Source: Bugulina stolonifera (taxonomy: Eukaryota > Bryozoa > Gymnolaemata > Cheilostomatida > Bugulidae). From it: DNA of 64,000 nucleotides. Every line of letters begins with the position of its first letter. The first letter of the stretch is position 1. Positions 1-14,189 of the stretch are shown in pieces. The notes beneath the pieces are model-generated. The model ran no database searches. It saw nothing but the letters and a program-made list of their open reading frames with translations, and was not told where the DNA came from. A program made the translations under genes and the position numbers. The DNA is taken from assembly GCA_935421135.1 (NCBI GenBank), contig OW285189.1:20958298-21022297 (forward strand). The letters run 5' to 3'.

Positions 1-2440
1 TTGTTAAACATGACTAGCAAGCGCCAACTTAATGTTACTGCCTAGTAAAGGTATTGTAGTTGTTTACCTGTGTTGATTCAAACTCTTAGGACTTGGACCA
101 GTTTCACATAGCAGCTTTATGCAGGTCTTATACCCTTTTGTATAAAAAGAAGGGGCTATGTTAATATGGTAAAGTTAGAGTAGAGTAGCAGCGAGTTTAC
201 TATCAGCTGTAGTTTCAATCTTGTATTAGGAGAATTTTCAACAATCAACTATTCTTTCATTAGTAGACCTGGTCTATAATTCCAATCGCACCTTTCCATA
301 TCCGAGTTCACTATGCCATATGTACATGCAAGAAGTTTGGATATGCCCAAAAGTATTGCTATCACTATTTGACCTACCAGCAGAAAACCCATCTGGCTCT
401 TGGTGACTGCTGCATATGATGAGTGAAATAATATTCTTGTGTATCGAGAGTTGTAATTTCGGATGTCTGATCACAGAAATATGCTGCTTTGAGTCTAGAG
501 TGTGATGGGCCTACGCTGAATTTGACCCTCCCAGCAGCAGTTCTTGATTCTTGCTGGTATAATTGTTGTAGTATGAAGTACTAACTTGTTAAGGCAGGCC
601 ATTGAAACTTTCATTACGCATGGCTGTTATCAAGTATTGTTTGCAATGCTGTTGTCAATGAACGATCGGGCGATGTCCGGTTGTAGTACATTGTTGGTCT
701 ACATTATGTATATAGTGCGTACTATTTGTAATGCAATCTAACCTCCTCCGCTTCACTTCTACTATAACTGTCAAGGCTTGCTTTATCAAATAGGAATAGA
801 GAATTTGCATGATTTGATGAAGTGCAAGGTCATGATTTAGGATTGTGGTAACAGCTAAGGGAGTAGCCTGTATGATATTGTAATCATACTATGAGCATAA
901 TGGTTGGTTTCGGCACAAACACTGGAACTATGATACCAGTTTTTGACTTCATCCATTATTCAGGCAATTCTCAGTCACAACAATCTGTATGCCTATGCGA
1001 TATGAAGCTGCTTAAGTACATTGTAAATGTTTCTGGAAACCACAATAACCATTGGTAATCAAAATCTATAGGCATGCTTATGCTGAAACTTGCCAATTTC
1101 TGTATTCTTTCATGTATCTACTAAAGAGTGATACATGTAGGCCTACTAGGTCATTTATCGATAAAACAGCTTTGTACCAGTTTAATAAGAGAGGTGGACC
1201 AACACTCTACCTCAGTTTAACTATTTTAGCATGTTATTGGCCACAGTATGAGCTACGCAACTGGACAGTCCATCCCTATTGGTCAGAAAATATTGCTAAT
1301 GATCAATACACACATGATGCTACCAAATGAAGATTTGGTGGTACGAGTGCAAAATGTAAATGTAAAATGGGAGGTAGTAGAATTATAGGGTATATGGTGC
1401 TTGATTTGTGATCTGGGTAATGTCAGATATATTTGTTTACTCACAAGGTTTGCACAAAAAGAAATTTTACACTACACCACACTGGAATATCAATATTGCT
1501 ATGGGTTAGCAGTGGTGACATTAGGGCAGAACAAACGAGTATACATCATTGCAATATTTTAATAGACTCATTCGGTGTCTTTTAGTCTAGAATTTGCTAG
1601 ATTTCCATGGAAAATATGACTTTATACCACCTGCCTATTGTGAAAGTATATAGTCAACAAACTTTGGTGAACAGATGGTTATCTTTAATTAAGCTTACTG
1701 GTGCTGGGACCAATAATGTATGTTGTAACATTGAGCTTTAATTTCAGTGTTTTCATTCAATCTTTTTGAGATTAGCAGGTTGATTGCCACACATGTAGTT
1801 CCAGATAGATAATAGTGGTGTAGTAAGAATATATTTTATATTTCAATAGAATACCATACATTTGAAACTATGCTAATATACTTATAAAATTCTATTAATC
1901 ATCTAGAGTGAAAAGAAGGACCATCTGTGATATTAAATTGGAGAAGTTGTTGGCTGTGAAATTAATATCTTCTTAGATACTATTCGAGTATCCCCTTGAG
2001 TTTGTATTTCCTGTAAAAGTTATGACATAATATGTGATAGGCTATAGTAGAGATCTCAAAATATAGTAACTTTTTTATTATGAACTGATTAACGTTGATA
2101 GTCATTTGCCTTGGTGAGTTTTTGGGACAGGAGGCGGTCCTGGATGCTAAAAATACAGCAGTCTCTTTCATTGGATCATTATTTGAAACATCCTCTATTT
2201 TTTGGGTTTATTTATAGTTGCCAGACATGTTGTTAGTTTCTAACCTGGCTAATCTACTATCTACTACTTTTAAACTGTTAACACGCTGATGGAGTAGGGC
2301 ATAAGTTATTGGCCTCTGTTGTTTTGTGGCTATCACAATATTTGTTCTAATGGGCTGTCCAATGATCAGCCAATTACCAGACAAAAAATTGATAAAACTA
2401 TGTAGCGTGTACAATGTAAAAGCAGAGTGCTACTTTGAAT
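1..2440. other. Flanking DNA, no gene recognised
   Basis: AT-rich sequence upstream of the nuclear receptor. The open frames are short, have no recognisable domain and look like chance. Part of it is probably promoter or 5' UTR of the receptor gene, but I could not identify a TATA box or start site with confidence. Confidence 0.5.
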
Positions 2441-2517
2441 ATGGCTTCCATTATTTATTGGACTGCCGCCAATAAACTGACCAAATGTAAAGTGACCGAC
2501 AACACGGTGATTGTTAG
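2441..2517 (+). CDS. Candidate first coding exon of the nuclear receptor
   Basis: An ATG at 2441 opens 25 codons without a stop and ends with two spare bases at an AG|GTGATT donor (intron begins 2518). The acceptor at 2889/2890 needs exactly two carried bases, so joining the two keeps the receptor frame and makes the whole coding length divisible by three (1866 nt, 621 residues). The encoded start, MASIIYWTAANK, matches no domain I know. The phase match has about a one-in-three chance of being accidental. A different upstream exon, or initiation at the in-frame ATG at 2984, is also possible. Confidence 0.33.
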
Positions 2518-2889
2518 GTGATTGTTAGCGTCTACGTTTGGAGTTATTGATTGGCTAGCCATTTTAATACTCTCATTGCAGTACGTATGCTCTTTGTCAG
2601 GGCGTTCGGACTTTGAATGAGTGTACATGTACGGGTGTATCAGCTTGACCTACTTTGAAAGTAGACAGCAAAGCTTGTGAACTAGTGATGCCCTGTTACT
2701 AAGATCCAACATTTATATACTATATTTGTATAAAAGTGAAAATATACATATAGGCCTACTTATATATATATATAATTGTACATACATATATATACATATA
2801 TGCATGTTTAAAATAGTTGATGACAAACGATAACAAACTACATAGATATTTCTTAATATTGCATTCACAATTATACATTTAAATTTTAG

Positions 2890-5800
2890 GAGCGTTGATC
2901 AGATTTGCTTCAATGTTGCTTCAAATCAGTTAGACCAGTTGGAAGACAACAGTGATTCACTACAGTCTAGAACCTTGCCAATCATGATGACCAGTTATAC
3001 CTCACCTTCAATAACCGCTGCTGCCACATTTGGTTTGCCCACAGCTTCACATGTACCTTCTATACCTTCTACTCAAGAACTACCAAATGAAGCCCTCAAT
3101 CTCAGTATTAGCAATCGATCTTCTAGTACCTCTACTACCTCACTTCTGCAACAACCAGTTTCTCATCAAAGAATCACACAGAAAGATTCACGGCCCCCAG
3201 ACACACACTCCCTTTACAAGAGTCAAGACTGCCGTAATAGACGAGATTCAGTGGTACATGTTTTTAATTTCTACAGTCATGCACGTTTATGCGTTTTGCC
3301 TTGTATATAGGCCTAGCTCCTTCTGTATTAGTACAATGAATTTGTAATAATTTTCCTCAAATAGAATTTACCAAATTTAAATGTTTCTTTTCAGGATTCC
3401 GATCATGTGGGTTCAACCTCCGCCAAATCAGAAGATAGTACAGATGAAGCAGGCAAAGAACGAAGACGCAGACAAAAGTTGGCAAATAAAGATAACCTTT
3501 TTTGTCAGGTTAGTTGATACCAGAAAGATACATGTAGATCCCATATAATGTAGACAAAGTTGAAAATGACTAAGAATTTAAATAGTGATGATTGTTGGTA
3601 TTATAGCAATCCCGACAGTATTTCTGTTCTACTGCAAATTGACCAGTGCTGTACAAAGTAGATCTGACAATATTTAATAATATAATATCAATATTTAACT
3701 TAGTAAATACTAATGACAGTTATTTTGCTAGGGATTGTAGGTTACACTTAATAAATTTATGATGTAAATTACAAATCTTATCCTAGTTGTATCGTTTCCA
3801 ACTTCTACTATGTCGTCTATAATAATGCAGTCTCAGATTTTTACAATACATGTTTTCAAGAATGCAGTCATTAAAATATATCAGATTAAACTAAAAACAA
3901 ATAATTATGAACGTCGCCTTTTTGACTTTTCCATATGCTAACAAATCTAAAAATTAGCTGCTTTACTTAAATTTACGAAAAGTTGCAACCAATCACATTG
4001 ACAAACATTATTGGTCAATATTATTGTTTTAAATTGGATAGCTGCCAACTAGTTGACACTCTTTTTGTCCACGTATGCTACAGCCGCCATTTGCAAAACA
4101 AAGTGGCGGCACTACTAGTGTATACTATTATTGCAAAGGTGCATTCTATTGAGCAGCGCTAGTTCAATATCTAGTTCAAGCAATGTCCAATGATCATTTA
4201 TCACATCGTGGTCATTCATCTTACTCACTGGTCAGTATTAGTGGTTTCATAGTGAACAGTTGGCCTAGATTTATTGACCACGTCCACCTGGGTTAATGGT
4301 CAACATGATTCTTATTTCTAGAATGGTGGGATAGTAACAGCACTTAAAATCTAATGAAATCAAGTTGGTCAGTGAACCTTTCAAAAAGTCGTGACAATAT
4401 AAAATTGGTGACTGTTAGGTATAATCTAGAGTAGGGGCGTGGTAGATGATTACTTGCTGGTAGTAACCACTTGCTAATACCAGATTACAATAACCTCAAT
4501 TGTGCCTAACTAAGACTAAGATTCATAGAACCAGTATTACTTTCATAGAAGAGTATTTATTTAAACTTGCTTTTATTACCACTTCTTGTTCACTCATTTG
4601 TGGCTATAGTACTAAGAATTTGTCTTGATCCTGGTTGCAGTACAGCTGGTACCACTACAACTGAAATATGATGCTGGAGGGCTACTAGTACATGTGTATT
4701 CATAACAATCCAGCTTTTAGTGAAATAGTATTGCCTTTTTTTAATTTTATACAGCATAATGTAACAATCAACATAGTCTAGTCTACACTATAATTGGTGT
4801 TCACTTCAATGATAGAAGAGGTGTGTACTAACCTCCAACTAGGGCGAATAACACCAGCCAAGTTTCCATAATATGCAGTTAATATTTCACATAGTCCAAA
4901 TTTAATTGGACAATGTTTGATTTGTAGTTTGTTGACATCTCTCAGCTAACTAAATCAACCATTGCAGGTTACTGACAGTATAATTATGTACATTGTATTG
5001 TGGTGAAACCTGCTAATAATCTGTTCAACAATCTGTATTACACAGTCACTGACTGATCAAACACTGACACTATTGTACATTTCTAGAGTAGCCACTTCTA
5101 AAATGGTGCTGGCAAAATTGATAGGTCTGTCCCCAATATTAGCACCTAGCTATTGAGTAGGTAGTAGCCTACATGTGTATACAAAAGATGCTATCTCTCT
5201 CTCATCCACCTCTCTCTTGTCACCAGGTTTGCCAAGTTCGATTGATGAAAATCAGGGAGATTCAGTATTTGGGTGGGGGGGGGTGTTCATTTTGGGTGGG
5301 GTGGGGTACCATAATTTGAGTTGAAAATCAGGGAGTCTCCTGCGGAATCTGGGAGACTTGGTAAGCCTGCTTGTCACTGTCATGATGGCATTAATAATGG
5401 AATAATCTCTGGTAGCTATTGCTTATTGCCACCTATTAAGTTATATAGTGTGAAAAAGATAGGTTCCATATTTGCATAATACTATAATACTATCATCAGT
5501 TAAATAAAATAGGCCTATGTGTTTTAGTATGAGAGACCCTAATCCTTTGTTCAATGGTCTGTTTTTAAATACATCCACCAGTTGGTCTGTGATTATTTGA
5601 CAGCCAATTTCTGTAGAAGGCCAAAGAACATTCACCTACATTGTACCTACTATAAAAATATCTTCACTAAGTGCATTATTTATCAATGGAAGTTTTATAT
5701 ATATTTTTTGTGATTCCATGTAGTGAAGTATAGGTTTGTTCTTATAGGTTTGTGGTGATAAAGCAAATGGTTATAATTTTGGAGCAATTACCTGCGAATC

Positions 5801-8800
5801 ATGCAAAGCATTCTTTAGACGGAACGCTCAAAAGAACAAAGATTTGAAGTGTAACTTTGAGAATAACTGCAAGATTGATCATTTCACCCGAAAGTTCTGC
5901 ACAGCCTGCCGATTAAACAAATGTTTTAGTGTAAATATGAAGAAGGAGTGGATATTAGGTAGGAATGAAAAATTAAAATCAAGAAATCCATTAGAATACA
6001 TCCTAATATACTGTAGTAATAATTGTCTTGTATGTATGTATGTACTATCTACATTTGTATAATATTGTAATTATTATTCTGTGTATCATGCTACACTATG
6101 AAGTACTCTTGTTATTCTAGACCAAGGAAGCAACATAATTGCAGCAAGGATATCGCAGCCTGCAATACAACAATAGTAAAATTATACTTGGGGGGAAAAA
6201 TGTCAAACTAGGATATTAAATTTGTTTCCTAACTTTAATCTTGTTATATTTCAGATGAAGATGCATTAAAAAAACGAAAAAAGTTGATACGGCGTCCTGG
6301 GAGTGACAAAACTCCAGAGAATCCACCTGAGATTGACTTTTCAAGACTTCCACCTGTTAGCACCGTAAATAATATATCACTGTAGATTGTTGTAGAAGGT
6401 CTATTACACTACTTTGAAAAAACACCAATTTTATGAACTGGTTAAACGAGCAGCAAATAAAATGATCCCACATTGAGAATTACCAAAAGTACATACATAT
6501 AACGTATTTTTATTTGAACACAAATCTAAACTGGCCTGCTTATAGAAACTGGAAACTGGCTATTTGTTTTTTGCGTCTGTGTAATCAATCTAGCCTATAT
6601 TGAGTTTTGAAATAAGCAGTAGACACAATATCTAATTTTAAATTTCCTTTTATCTCATCGAGACAGTTTTTAATGATTGTTAGCTGGGAGAAAATTTGCG
6701 AGCCACAAGCAAAATGTCAATCTAGTACCGATATAGTGGCAGTATTTCATCTGACATTTTCAATTATTCCGACCTGTTTATTGGTGCTCTAGCATCATGA
6801 TAAATTTGGTTGATGGACACTGGTCATTCGTTGACCCTAGTCATTGTGTTTTGATTGGCTACCGGATTATTCTCATTAGTAGGTATACTGGGTTTTAGCC
6901 CATCCAAACTAGGTCAGTTTGTTGTTATCTTGATCAGTGGCTAGAATTTTTATTTTCATACTTCAACCAGCTAGATAATGAAACTAGTGTGAGCAGATAA
7001 ACGTCTAGCTAGACATTGAAATCACATGTCAGTTTCAAATGTTGTAGATACCATTTCCTGGTCCTGTACCCACTCCACATCTTATTGGGCTGCACTCCTT
7101 AGAACGACCACATTGGCCTTCTGGTCCATGGTCTCGTCCACCTTCTTCGGATGATCCAATACCACTGACAAGTGAAGAACGTTCAGTGATTAATACTATT
7201 ATGGAGAATCATGATATGATTGTATCGTCAAGTCCATCTAGTTCTTCTGTGACAACACCCACAATACCTCCTTCAACCTTACTACCTCAAACCTCACAAG
7301 AAGATGTAGACGTAATAGATCCTTCCAAAATCAAGGTAATCAAGGTACTGGAGTGAAGATGATGATAAATTACTTGGTATGAGCTTTTTAGTTCAAACTT
7401 TCACTGTCGTTTTTGTTGATTTAATCTATGGGTCTATGAGTGCAGTAGTGGAGGAATAGTAATTGGGGCAAAATACAGTGAATTGAGGGCAATTATTCCA
7501 GAACACACGGAGAAGACAACTTCTCCTGCTTCACTTTGATTGAACCAAGGCTAGATCTCTAAAATTTCTCCATTTCTGCACCTAGCTGGTTTTAATGCAG
7601 CCACCATTACTGTAGAAAGATAAGTAATATACATGTATGCATGCATGTACTGCACAGTCTTGTACTACCTGCATGTACGTGTAGGTATATTACAATGCCT
7701 CATCTCGGGTTGTTCATTCGTTAGTAGTACGAAGGGATTGATTTATACTAAATTAGTAATTGACCAACATGTATTTCACAACAGAATGCTTGACCAGTAG
7801 AGTGGACGCCAGTGATTGATAGTACCTTTGGGTATTAAATAAAATAACACAAACAATTGTTTAACACACGCTTGTCTACATCTTTGTCGACACTAGATAG
7901 TATTATTGGGGTATTCACATGAGAATAATGCTTGCATCCTGCTTCATTAACCTGGATGTTTTGGTAGTGAGTGTGTGGTTTGCTTTTTGCAACTACTCTA
8001 TATGCACATCATATTATGATATGTCTACATTATAATGTGTGTTTCTGATCTAGCCAAACATAAAGTACTACAATACTGTTTATTCATTTTCATATGCAGT
8101 GAAAGTAATCTTCACCTAAAAAACGAAATCCGGTTAAGTATTCATTTCTATGTAGTAGGCCTATGTATATTAAAAGACACATTAATTAAGATGTTTTTCC
8201 ACAAATCGTATATCTCTCTAACCTTAATTTAACTTTTAGTGGGCAGGCCATTCTGTTGACCATAGTATGCAGTTATTATAGGGCAGGCACTGGGGTTCAA
8301 AACATTCCCAGCCTGTAATTACTATCAGACATTTCTCCAGAGTGGTTCACCACTTTTAGGATTAGCATGATTTATGAAGCAGTAATATAATTATAAGATC
8401 CTGGTACAATTACTTTGTGAATAGTGAGGTGGGCCAACAACTCAGCCACCATACAATTTTTCATATTTCTGCAAGGGATCTGATTGCAGATTAACTACTG
8501 GTAGTAACAAAAATTACAATTACAAATTATTATACTACTGCATAAAGTTGTAGAAATTTATAGAAATTTGTAGAACTTTGTAGAAATTTGTAGAATGTTT
8601 CCTAAGCGGTTACTGTAAAGATCTGTCACCAATAGCCTTTGACATCACTGGGGACAATATCATGGTGGCTTGGCTATGAATATATGTTGCCAACTGCTGG
8701 TACATGCTTTTACAGCGTGAACAAAGAATAATACTCATCCGCTCCAGGATCTAGTAAAAAATACTTCAGTGGTTCAATGAAATGAGCATTCTATACTTCT

Positions 8801-10808
8801 CACCATACCGATTGGCAATAGCTCATTAAATCAGCCATTCTCAGAGGAATTGTGCTGCGTGTTTGTATTTTAATACTTTATTGAGCATTTTATGGACATG
8901 ATTCCGAACTTTTCTCAACTAAATATCAAATTTACATCTTTGAGTTGGATAAGTTGGTTCTAACCAACTAAAATCCCAAATGTAGATCTCATTTCTACAG
9001 CTAATACATATATCTATATAATCACAACCAGCTACCGGGTTTTAGTGATAGTAAGTAAGCAAACAATGTTTAATGTGGTAAAATTTTAGCAGCATCAAGA
9101 CGTGATCAATTCAAGTAATTGTTTTTTGTTTATGACCATTATTCTTAGAATAGTTAAATTTTTGCTCATGTATTTCAGCCTCCAACAATTTTGTTTTCGT
9201 TGTTGTACCTACAATACATTCATATAGAAGCACGTTAGGCTGTAATATAATCTATTACCTGCACCTGGTAAAATGGCGGTAAAGACACAATTGATTCATC
9301 ACTGGTCATAGGTGTATTGATATTGTGTTAGTATAACACCAAGTACTTTGCATATACGATTATATTGACGAAGAGCATTTCTATACTGGATATTGTTGCA
9401 GACAGAACCAGAATCGGAGCCATATGTGGTAGTTGAACCAGAAGAACCCCCAGAAGATAAACCAGAGCAGTCAGTTAGTGATTCTGGTGATGAAGCAGCT
9501 GAAAAACCTCTTACCTCAACTAAAGACCCTGCCAGAACCCAAACAATACACCCAGATGAGGTAGGTATAAGACTCTTGTATAATAAAAGGTATTCATTAC
9601 CAAGTACCATTGATATACCAAATCTGTTATAGCATTCACTGGTCACCAGCACTTTTGCTTAGAAATTTCTATCATATTATGCCTACATGAAATTCTTCAA
9701 TGCCTCAATAATATTTTAGCACCTTGCCTGCATGTGTATAGCCAATTCCAACTTGTGCATGCAACACAATTACATGAAGTTATTACTTGATGCATTAATA
9801 ATATTTCTATGATTTTTAGATGTTCCAATAGTGAAATTTATGCAGACGATTTTTGGATAATTGATCAATGATCATATATCAATTTTGTTGATCAATTAAT
9901 TTGGTTACATAATCATATGTTGTAAGGTGATAAACATGGCGGAGGACTTCATCAGACGGTTGATAACGTTTGTCAAGTCTTTACCAGAATTTAGCATTCT
10001 CTCCCGTAATGACCAAGTTTGTCTGCTTAAGGTAAGTTGAGCATACTTCACTAAAAAAGGGAATCAATCAGACTATAGCTAATTGGAAGCTCGTCCTCGA
10101 GTAATTGTACTTTTGGCAGTATAATTTTGTTTTAAATGCAGAGGAAAAATACATTTTTACGACATCAACATAAGTACATGTAAGTTTTTATAGGCATGGC
10201 TCAACAGAAGATTAGAGGAATATTAAAGTCGTTCCACAGTTATAGTAACCAGGATCTAGTCGTTTGGTGTCGCTTGTATTTGTTTCATCACCGATACCTC
10301 CTTATTTATAAAACATGATTAATCATACGTATCTATTGTCATATGAACATTTTCATTTCAGGGAGGAATATTGGAAACGTTAGTAATCAGATCCGCTGCT
10401 GTACAAAGTGATAATACCGACGAACTAACAGATTTTACAAAATCAAATAATAAGTTGCTAAAGGAGATGATTGGTGAACATACAAAATTTATTACTAAAC
10501 TAAACAAGGTAGCTAATTGGGATAAAACTACAACAACGCTGTGTATGCTGATTAATCTGTTTTCCCCTCTTAGGGAGGGTCTAGTAGCTCGTGAGGCTGT
10601 GGCTAAAGCAGCCACACGCTATGATATGCTGTTGCAGTCATACTTGCGAAGTAAACATTCGTCACTTGAGGTCAGTACTATGTATCCAGAGCTCATCGCA
10701 ACTCTCAACACAGTAAAGAGTTATGGAGAACAGTCGTCAAGGCAAATGTATGGAATTACTCCAGCTGAACTGGAGCCACTGATGAGGGACATGTTTAGTA
10801 TGAAGTGA
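2890..10808 (+). CDS. HR96-like: HR96/DAF-12-like nuclear receptor (NR1 group)
   Basis: Ligand-type transcription factor expected to act in the nucleus. Exons: 2890-3253, 3395-3508, 5748-5958, 6255-6355, 7048-7335, 9402-9560, 9927-10031, 10362-10808. All junctions are phase-compatible and give 595 residues from 2891. Order: Ser/Thr-rich N-terminal region (1-155); DNA-binding domain (about 158-225) with zinc ligands C158, C161, C175, C178 and C194, C200, C210, C213; basic hinge (KKRKK); a likely ligand-domain helix 1 (LTSEERSVINTIM); an acidic insert; the helix 3-5 signature (SRNDQVCLLK); and a C-terminal AF-2 helix (LEPLMRDMF, about 584-592). The P-box CESCKAFFRR is that of HR96, DAF-12 and NHR-8, unlike CEGCKG of VDR/PXR, so HR96 is the best match by memory. 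Family membership is near certain, the subgroup likely. The true start is unresolved. Ligand and targets cannot be read from sequence. Confidence 0.88.
5214..5377. repeat. Small foldback (MITE-like) repeat in receptor intron 2
   Basis: About 160 bp with imperfect inverted ends: AGGTTTGCCAAGT at 5225-5237 against the reverse complement of ACTTGGTAAGCCT at 5356-5368. Inside are two direct copies of GAAAATCAGGGAG separated by a G-rich stretch at 5271-5307. This looks like a dispersed non-autonomous element, but no second copy lies in the window to confirm it. Confidence 0.45.
8549..8599 (+). repeat. Short tandem repeat of a TTTGTAGAAA-like decamer
   Basis: Four to five diverged copies of TTGTAGAAAT/TTGTAGAACT in receptor intron 5. 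It is simple low-complexity sequence with no visible function. Confidence 0.6.
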
Positions 10809-11556
10809 TGCATGATGCGGAGATGTAAACCACCAGTGCCATATGCTAGTGTTAAGTTCTATATTTGTCACGTACATGCAAACTTATTTTGCATAGTGTT
10901 CTATCTTTTTATCATTCAGTTATTTTTTACTACACTGTTAATTTTTCCAATGAACAGATACTACCAAAATCATCAATACCATTGATCACTTCCATAATTA
11001 CATCTCCTCAATATCACCGTGTGGTTTGTTATAACTGCTAGGCAATTGGCAATACACTAAATCAAATCTCAGGGTTATTGTATCTACTACGTTTCACCTC
11101 CAACTTCAACTTCACCTCCAACTTCAACTTTGCAGAAACATAAGCAAAGCAGTACATTAACTTGTAGATTAGTTTAGGCTCAATATTTTTCTAATTTTAC
11201 ATAGTGTGTGCATTACGAACTCACTAAAGCCAGTATAAGAATCATTATAAATATATTGTATAATATAATACCCAAATCTAACTATACTCCATAATTTCAT
11301 TTTGTTCCAGTTTTGTAGCTGCTACTGGTAGTGTATTATAACAGTTGCTTGCAATCAAATTTATGTAATGGTATGTATAATGGCAATATGATCATTTTGT
11401 ATCGATGTGGCCGTCACAACTCTACTCAGGAAGCATATTGATGATTTACACTACAATTCCGTGTTCTATATAGTTATTCCACTGTATCTACACTACACAT
11501 AACATACATCTACTACATAAGCATTTTATCCATAATATGATGTTCATGTTCACAAT

Positions 11557-11583
11557 AATAAAATATATTATCATGCAAATAAA
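11557..11583 (+). promoter_or_regulatory. Candidate polyadenylation signals of the nuclear receptor gene
   Basis: Two AATAAA hexamers at 11557-11562 and 11578-11583, about 750 bp after the receptor stop codon. Assignment rests on position and motif only; other AATAAA copies lie further downstream. Confidence 0.4.
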
Positions 11584-14189
11584 TTTGCTAGGTGTGTCAT
11601 TGGTTTATGATGTGTAATCAAACAGGTTCAACAACCATTCTAGATTTGTGTCTGTGAAATCGAATCATCCCAAGAGCTAATGCACATCTACTACATAATA
11701 ATAAATAGTTATTTGACATGTCCATAATAGAATTTTACTGCTCAGTATTAGTATTCACAGACATGCACTAGTATTTCACTTTGTATTCATTTTGATCAAC
11801 AAGCTGAACTACACTCAATGTTTTGCAATTCATTAATTATTTAAATGCAGTGCTGTGATACATGTAGCCATGTAACATGAAGCAGTTGCAGGCTATAGGT
11901 TTGTGAATAAAATCCAAAAAATTATGTTATGTTGCCCCTTATTCTGCAGTAGTTATTATTAAATTTCAATTGGCTAAGAAAACTATGTTTCTTTCACTAA
12001 AATCTTTTGGCATCAAAATTATTGCAAAATTTGCACCCATCATTTTGGTGGAAGCAAACTGGGTAGCATAAGGGTGTAACAGTGTACTCACTTCTAGGAT
12101 TCTTGTATAGACTGTAATACAGTATTACCCTGAAATCTCAGGTGCAGTGTACCCACCTCATTTGTACTTCTTCAAATCAAACGCTGGGTGGAAGCTTCAA
12201 TACCACAGTAGTGAAACACAAAAATTCCAAACTATTTTTTGCATTAAACTTGTGTCACAGTATGGTTTCATTTAACTGTTGAGTTCACTTGTTACAACTG
12301 TGCAAGACTTGTACTGGATGGTGTTTGATTTTTTAAGCAAGAGCCCACAACATACATTACGCCATGTAGACAGTTGTTTTATAACATACATTATATACAT
12401 GTACTTCTACAATATATCCACGGTCATCATCACACCTAAATCAAATATATTTTGGGTTCTCAAAGTTGCATGATGCACAAATGATGCTGGAAAGCTTGCT
12501 ATAATCTACAGTAATGTACCATCTGTGCATGTAAGCTAAATCTTGAGAGTTCCTAAGATTTTTGAGCATTCAAGTTCACTGTCTGAAAAAGCTACCAGCA
12601 TGAAGCTTTGTAAATAAAATTTCATAAAAACAATTAGCACTCAACTACTTGCAAGGCTTTATCTTGATTATGTAGGTTATGTAAAGGGCAGTTGAAAAAC
12701 GTGTTTGGTAAATCGGTACTGAAATGTTAGCAACATCTTATGGGGGTTTTTCTATAACGTACATGTAGGTGTTCCACTGCACGTTTTGTAGATCTTCATT
12801 AGGCACCTAACTATAAACCTAAATAGATCATAGATTATACAAAAGAGGCCAAATATGGAACACATGTAACATGGTAATCCACCCATACATAATCATATTG
12901 CTACAAACATACAATGTAAAGTCTAATTATGTAAAGTATTACTAGATGTATTTTGATGTTTAGGAATAAAATCAAAATTGACCCACAAAAACATTTTCAA
13001 ATATAATCTAATTGTGATACAATATAGCCCTATTTAATGTGGAAGTGTTCTCTTATAAACAGAGAATAGTACAAATGTAGTATATCATTTTACATTATGT
13101 GTCATTCTTAGCCTATTACTGTTAGCACAAGCTCTGCTTGGCATCTACTTTTTCATCCAGGTTATGTTAAAATCATTAGAGGCCATATATAGTAGTTGGT
13201 GTATCCCACCAGACATTGAAGTGTAGATTGTGAAAGAGGCTAGGAGTGGTTTGATTTCGTAGACATTTATTCATACTATTTGGTGCTAGAAATAATTATA
13301 CTAAATGGACATGTAGATAGTCTGAAATATAAATGACCAGCAGTAATCAATAATAGATGTAGGCCAATGACCTACAAACAAATTGACAGTTAGCCTCATC
13401 ATCAATATTTCCTAAATACTTGAATGTCAATACATGTATAAAACAAGTGTACAAAAAATCATGTCAAAAGGTTTCGCCATCATTATATGACTAAGACTAT
13501 CATGAAACAATCATAGATTTGGCACATTTTTATGACTGACCAGTGAAAACTAGCATACATTATGTTATATTTTTATTTGAAATTTATGGAGAAATGCAAA
13601 TGTCTGGTGTCAGTTATTTTCCTGACTGTGTTTATATCCATTATAAAGTCTACTTTTATATCAATCTAATAACATATTGCCTGAACCCAAAACATTACTT
13701 CTAGATATATGCATAATGCACTTTTGCTGATAATTAGATTCCAGTTCCACAGGTGTTGGCAAGTAAGTTTGGGTTTAGCCTTTTTTCATTAACATTACTG
13801 CAGCTGTACATTTATTAGCATCTTATTTTATTTAACAGCAAACCTCAGCACCACAGCTTAGATGAGCGGCAAGAGCTGGGCTTGAAGTACAATAGTTCCA
13901 CGACAGAGCCATGTTCAGATGGGTTGAGGTCCTCAGACTACACAACTTCATTAGTAGTCAGTTGGGGTATATATATATTCTGTCACTTATTTCAAAAGCT
14001 AACATATTGTATATAGATGCGCCCGTGGGTCTAACATTTGGTCAGCTTGCAAAAAGTGATAAAATGCCTATAATGACTCTGGCTGGGGTTCACCTGGAGT
14101 TTACTTGTCTACTTGGTGTTAGCTACTGCTGTGTTGGCAACTTATCCAGAATATTTGAGCAGCAGGAAATGGAGAATTTGTGACCGAAA

